Positions 63,678 through 64,000 of a DNA stretch of 64,000 bases are shown piece after piece. Position 1 is the stretch's first letter. Every line of letters starts with the position of its first letter. Location of the stretch: assembly GCA_038025085.1 (NCBI GenBank), contig CM076140.1, forward strand, positions 23,530,501-23,594,500, written 5' to 3'. Both the position numbers and the translations under genes were made by a program. Source of the stretch: Tetragonia tetragonoides (Eukaryota > Streptophyta > Magnoliopsida > Caryophyllales > Aizoaceae). The notes below the pieces were generated by a model that was not told where the DNA came from, did not search any database, and saw only the letters and a program-made list of their open reading frames with translations.

Positions 63678-64000
63678 CGGACGTCATCATGCACAGTCTT
63701 AATATCCTACCATCAGCAGTGCCGGTCAAACAGAAAAAACGCCACCTGGGCGACGACAGGAACAAGGAAGTAATAGAAAAGGTGACAAAGCTGTTAGAAG
63801 CCGGCTTCATCCGAGAATGTCAATACCCCGGGTGGATCAGTAATGTGGTCCTGGTGAAAAGAAACCCAATGGGTCATGGCGAATGTGTATAAATTTCACC
63901 GATTTAAACAAAGTCTGCCCAAAAGACAGCTTCCCACTACCTCTCATCGATCGTATGGTTGACTCCACTGCCGGGCATCAAACACTGAGCCTGATGGATG
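63678..64000 (+). pseudogene. Second copy of the element C RT region, cut by the window end
   Basis: Colinear without gaps with 59392-59714 (constant offset 4286). It begins at the shared block CGGACGTCA, so the junction with the antisense ORF has a 9-bp microhomology. It lacks the TAG found in the first copy (CAG here) but shares the homopolymer frameshift in the RT fingers. It is a duplication or recombination product within the C family, not the normal 3' end of C. Confidence 0.85.

Larger units (their letters stand above)
20777..64000 (+). mobile_element. Tat-lineage Ty3/gypsy element C, outer host of the nest (3' end outside window)
   Basis: The 5' LTR is 20777-21181. Coding segments lie at 21247-22781, 26031-26567 and 58900-62402, and an antisense ORF at 63054-63668. 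D interrupts gag near its C-terminus; E interrupts the protease. Deleting each insertion with one target duplication restores the reading frame at both joints. Dual RNase H (a conventional domain followed by a YVDGSS-type archaeal-like domain) and the downstream antisense ORF are Tat (Retand/Ogre-type) traits. Many stops and frameshifts make it the oldest and most degraded layer. No 3' LTR is seen before the window ends. Confidence 0.85.

Overview
This is a repeat-rich stretch of a flowering-plant nuclear genome. The evidence is GT-AG introns, a UBC12-type gene with plant-like residues, tRNA-iMet-primed LTR elements and Tat-lineage Ty3/gypsy elements. I cannot name the species. One host gene is recognisable, a NEDD8(RUB)-conjugating enzyme (UBC12/RCE1-like) on the + strand at 2339-12672. 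Its first coding intron is about 9.4 kb long and contains two or three MITE-like elements and a complete but internally deleted LTR element, A (5320-10366, minus).

Element B (12926-19055, plus) lies 253 bp past the UBC12 stop. It is a complete 6.1-kb Ty3/gypsy element with two 825-bp LTRs and a 5-bp target duplication (AACTG). After about 1.7 kb of AT-rich spacer with a long (TA)n tract, the rest of the window is one nest of elements. C (20777 to beyond 64000, plus, Tat-type) is the host. It was hit by D (22782-26030, a putative solo LTR) and by E (26568-58899, minus, 32.3 kb, TSD CTTAC). E was in turn hit by F (28440-41694, minus, 13.3 kb, TSD CCCTA) and by solo LTR G (48871-49531, TSD TTACC). 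C's gag and protease reading frames resume exactly across D and E, and E's integrase tail resumes across G, which confirms the order of insertion.

E and F are related Tat-lineage elements (dual RNase H in E, Tat-like primer sites, G-patch spacer, CCHC-like knuckles). Each carries a two-gene module between integrase and the 3' LTR, on the strand opposite to gag-pol: a seven-exon plant-mobile-domain (PMD, aminotransferase-like) gene and a DUF7745-like gene. The most striking feature is an array of short GC-rich dyads repeated at all three promoters of each element (the LTR promoter and both antisense-gene promoters), just upstream of the TATA box. In E the unit is AGCGG-N5-CCGCT with exact 21-bp phasing. 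In F it is CCGCTAGCGG with 22/30-bp or 30/30-bp spacing. The half-site AGCGG is shared but its arrangement is element-specific. This looks like an element-encoded, self-directed regulatory circuit, perhaps an anti-silencing one.

Nearly every element gene here carries stops, frameshifts or deletions, so these are decayed copies whose architecture is still legible. Divergence counts given below were made by eye.
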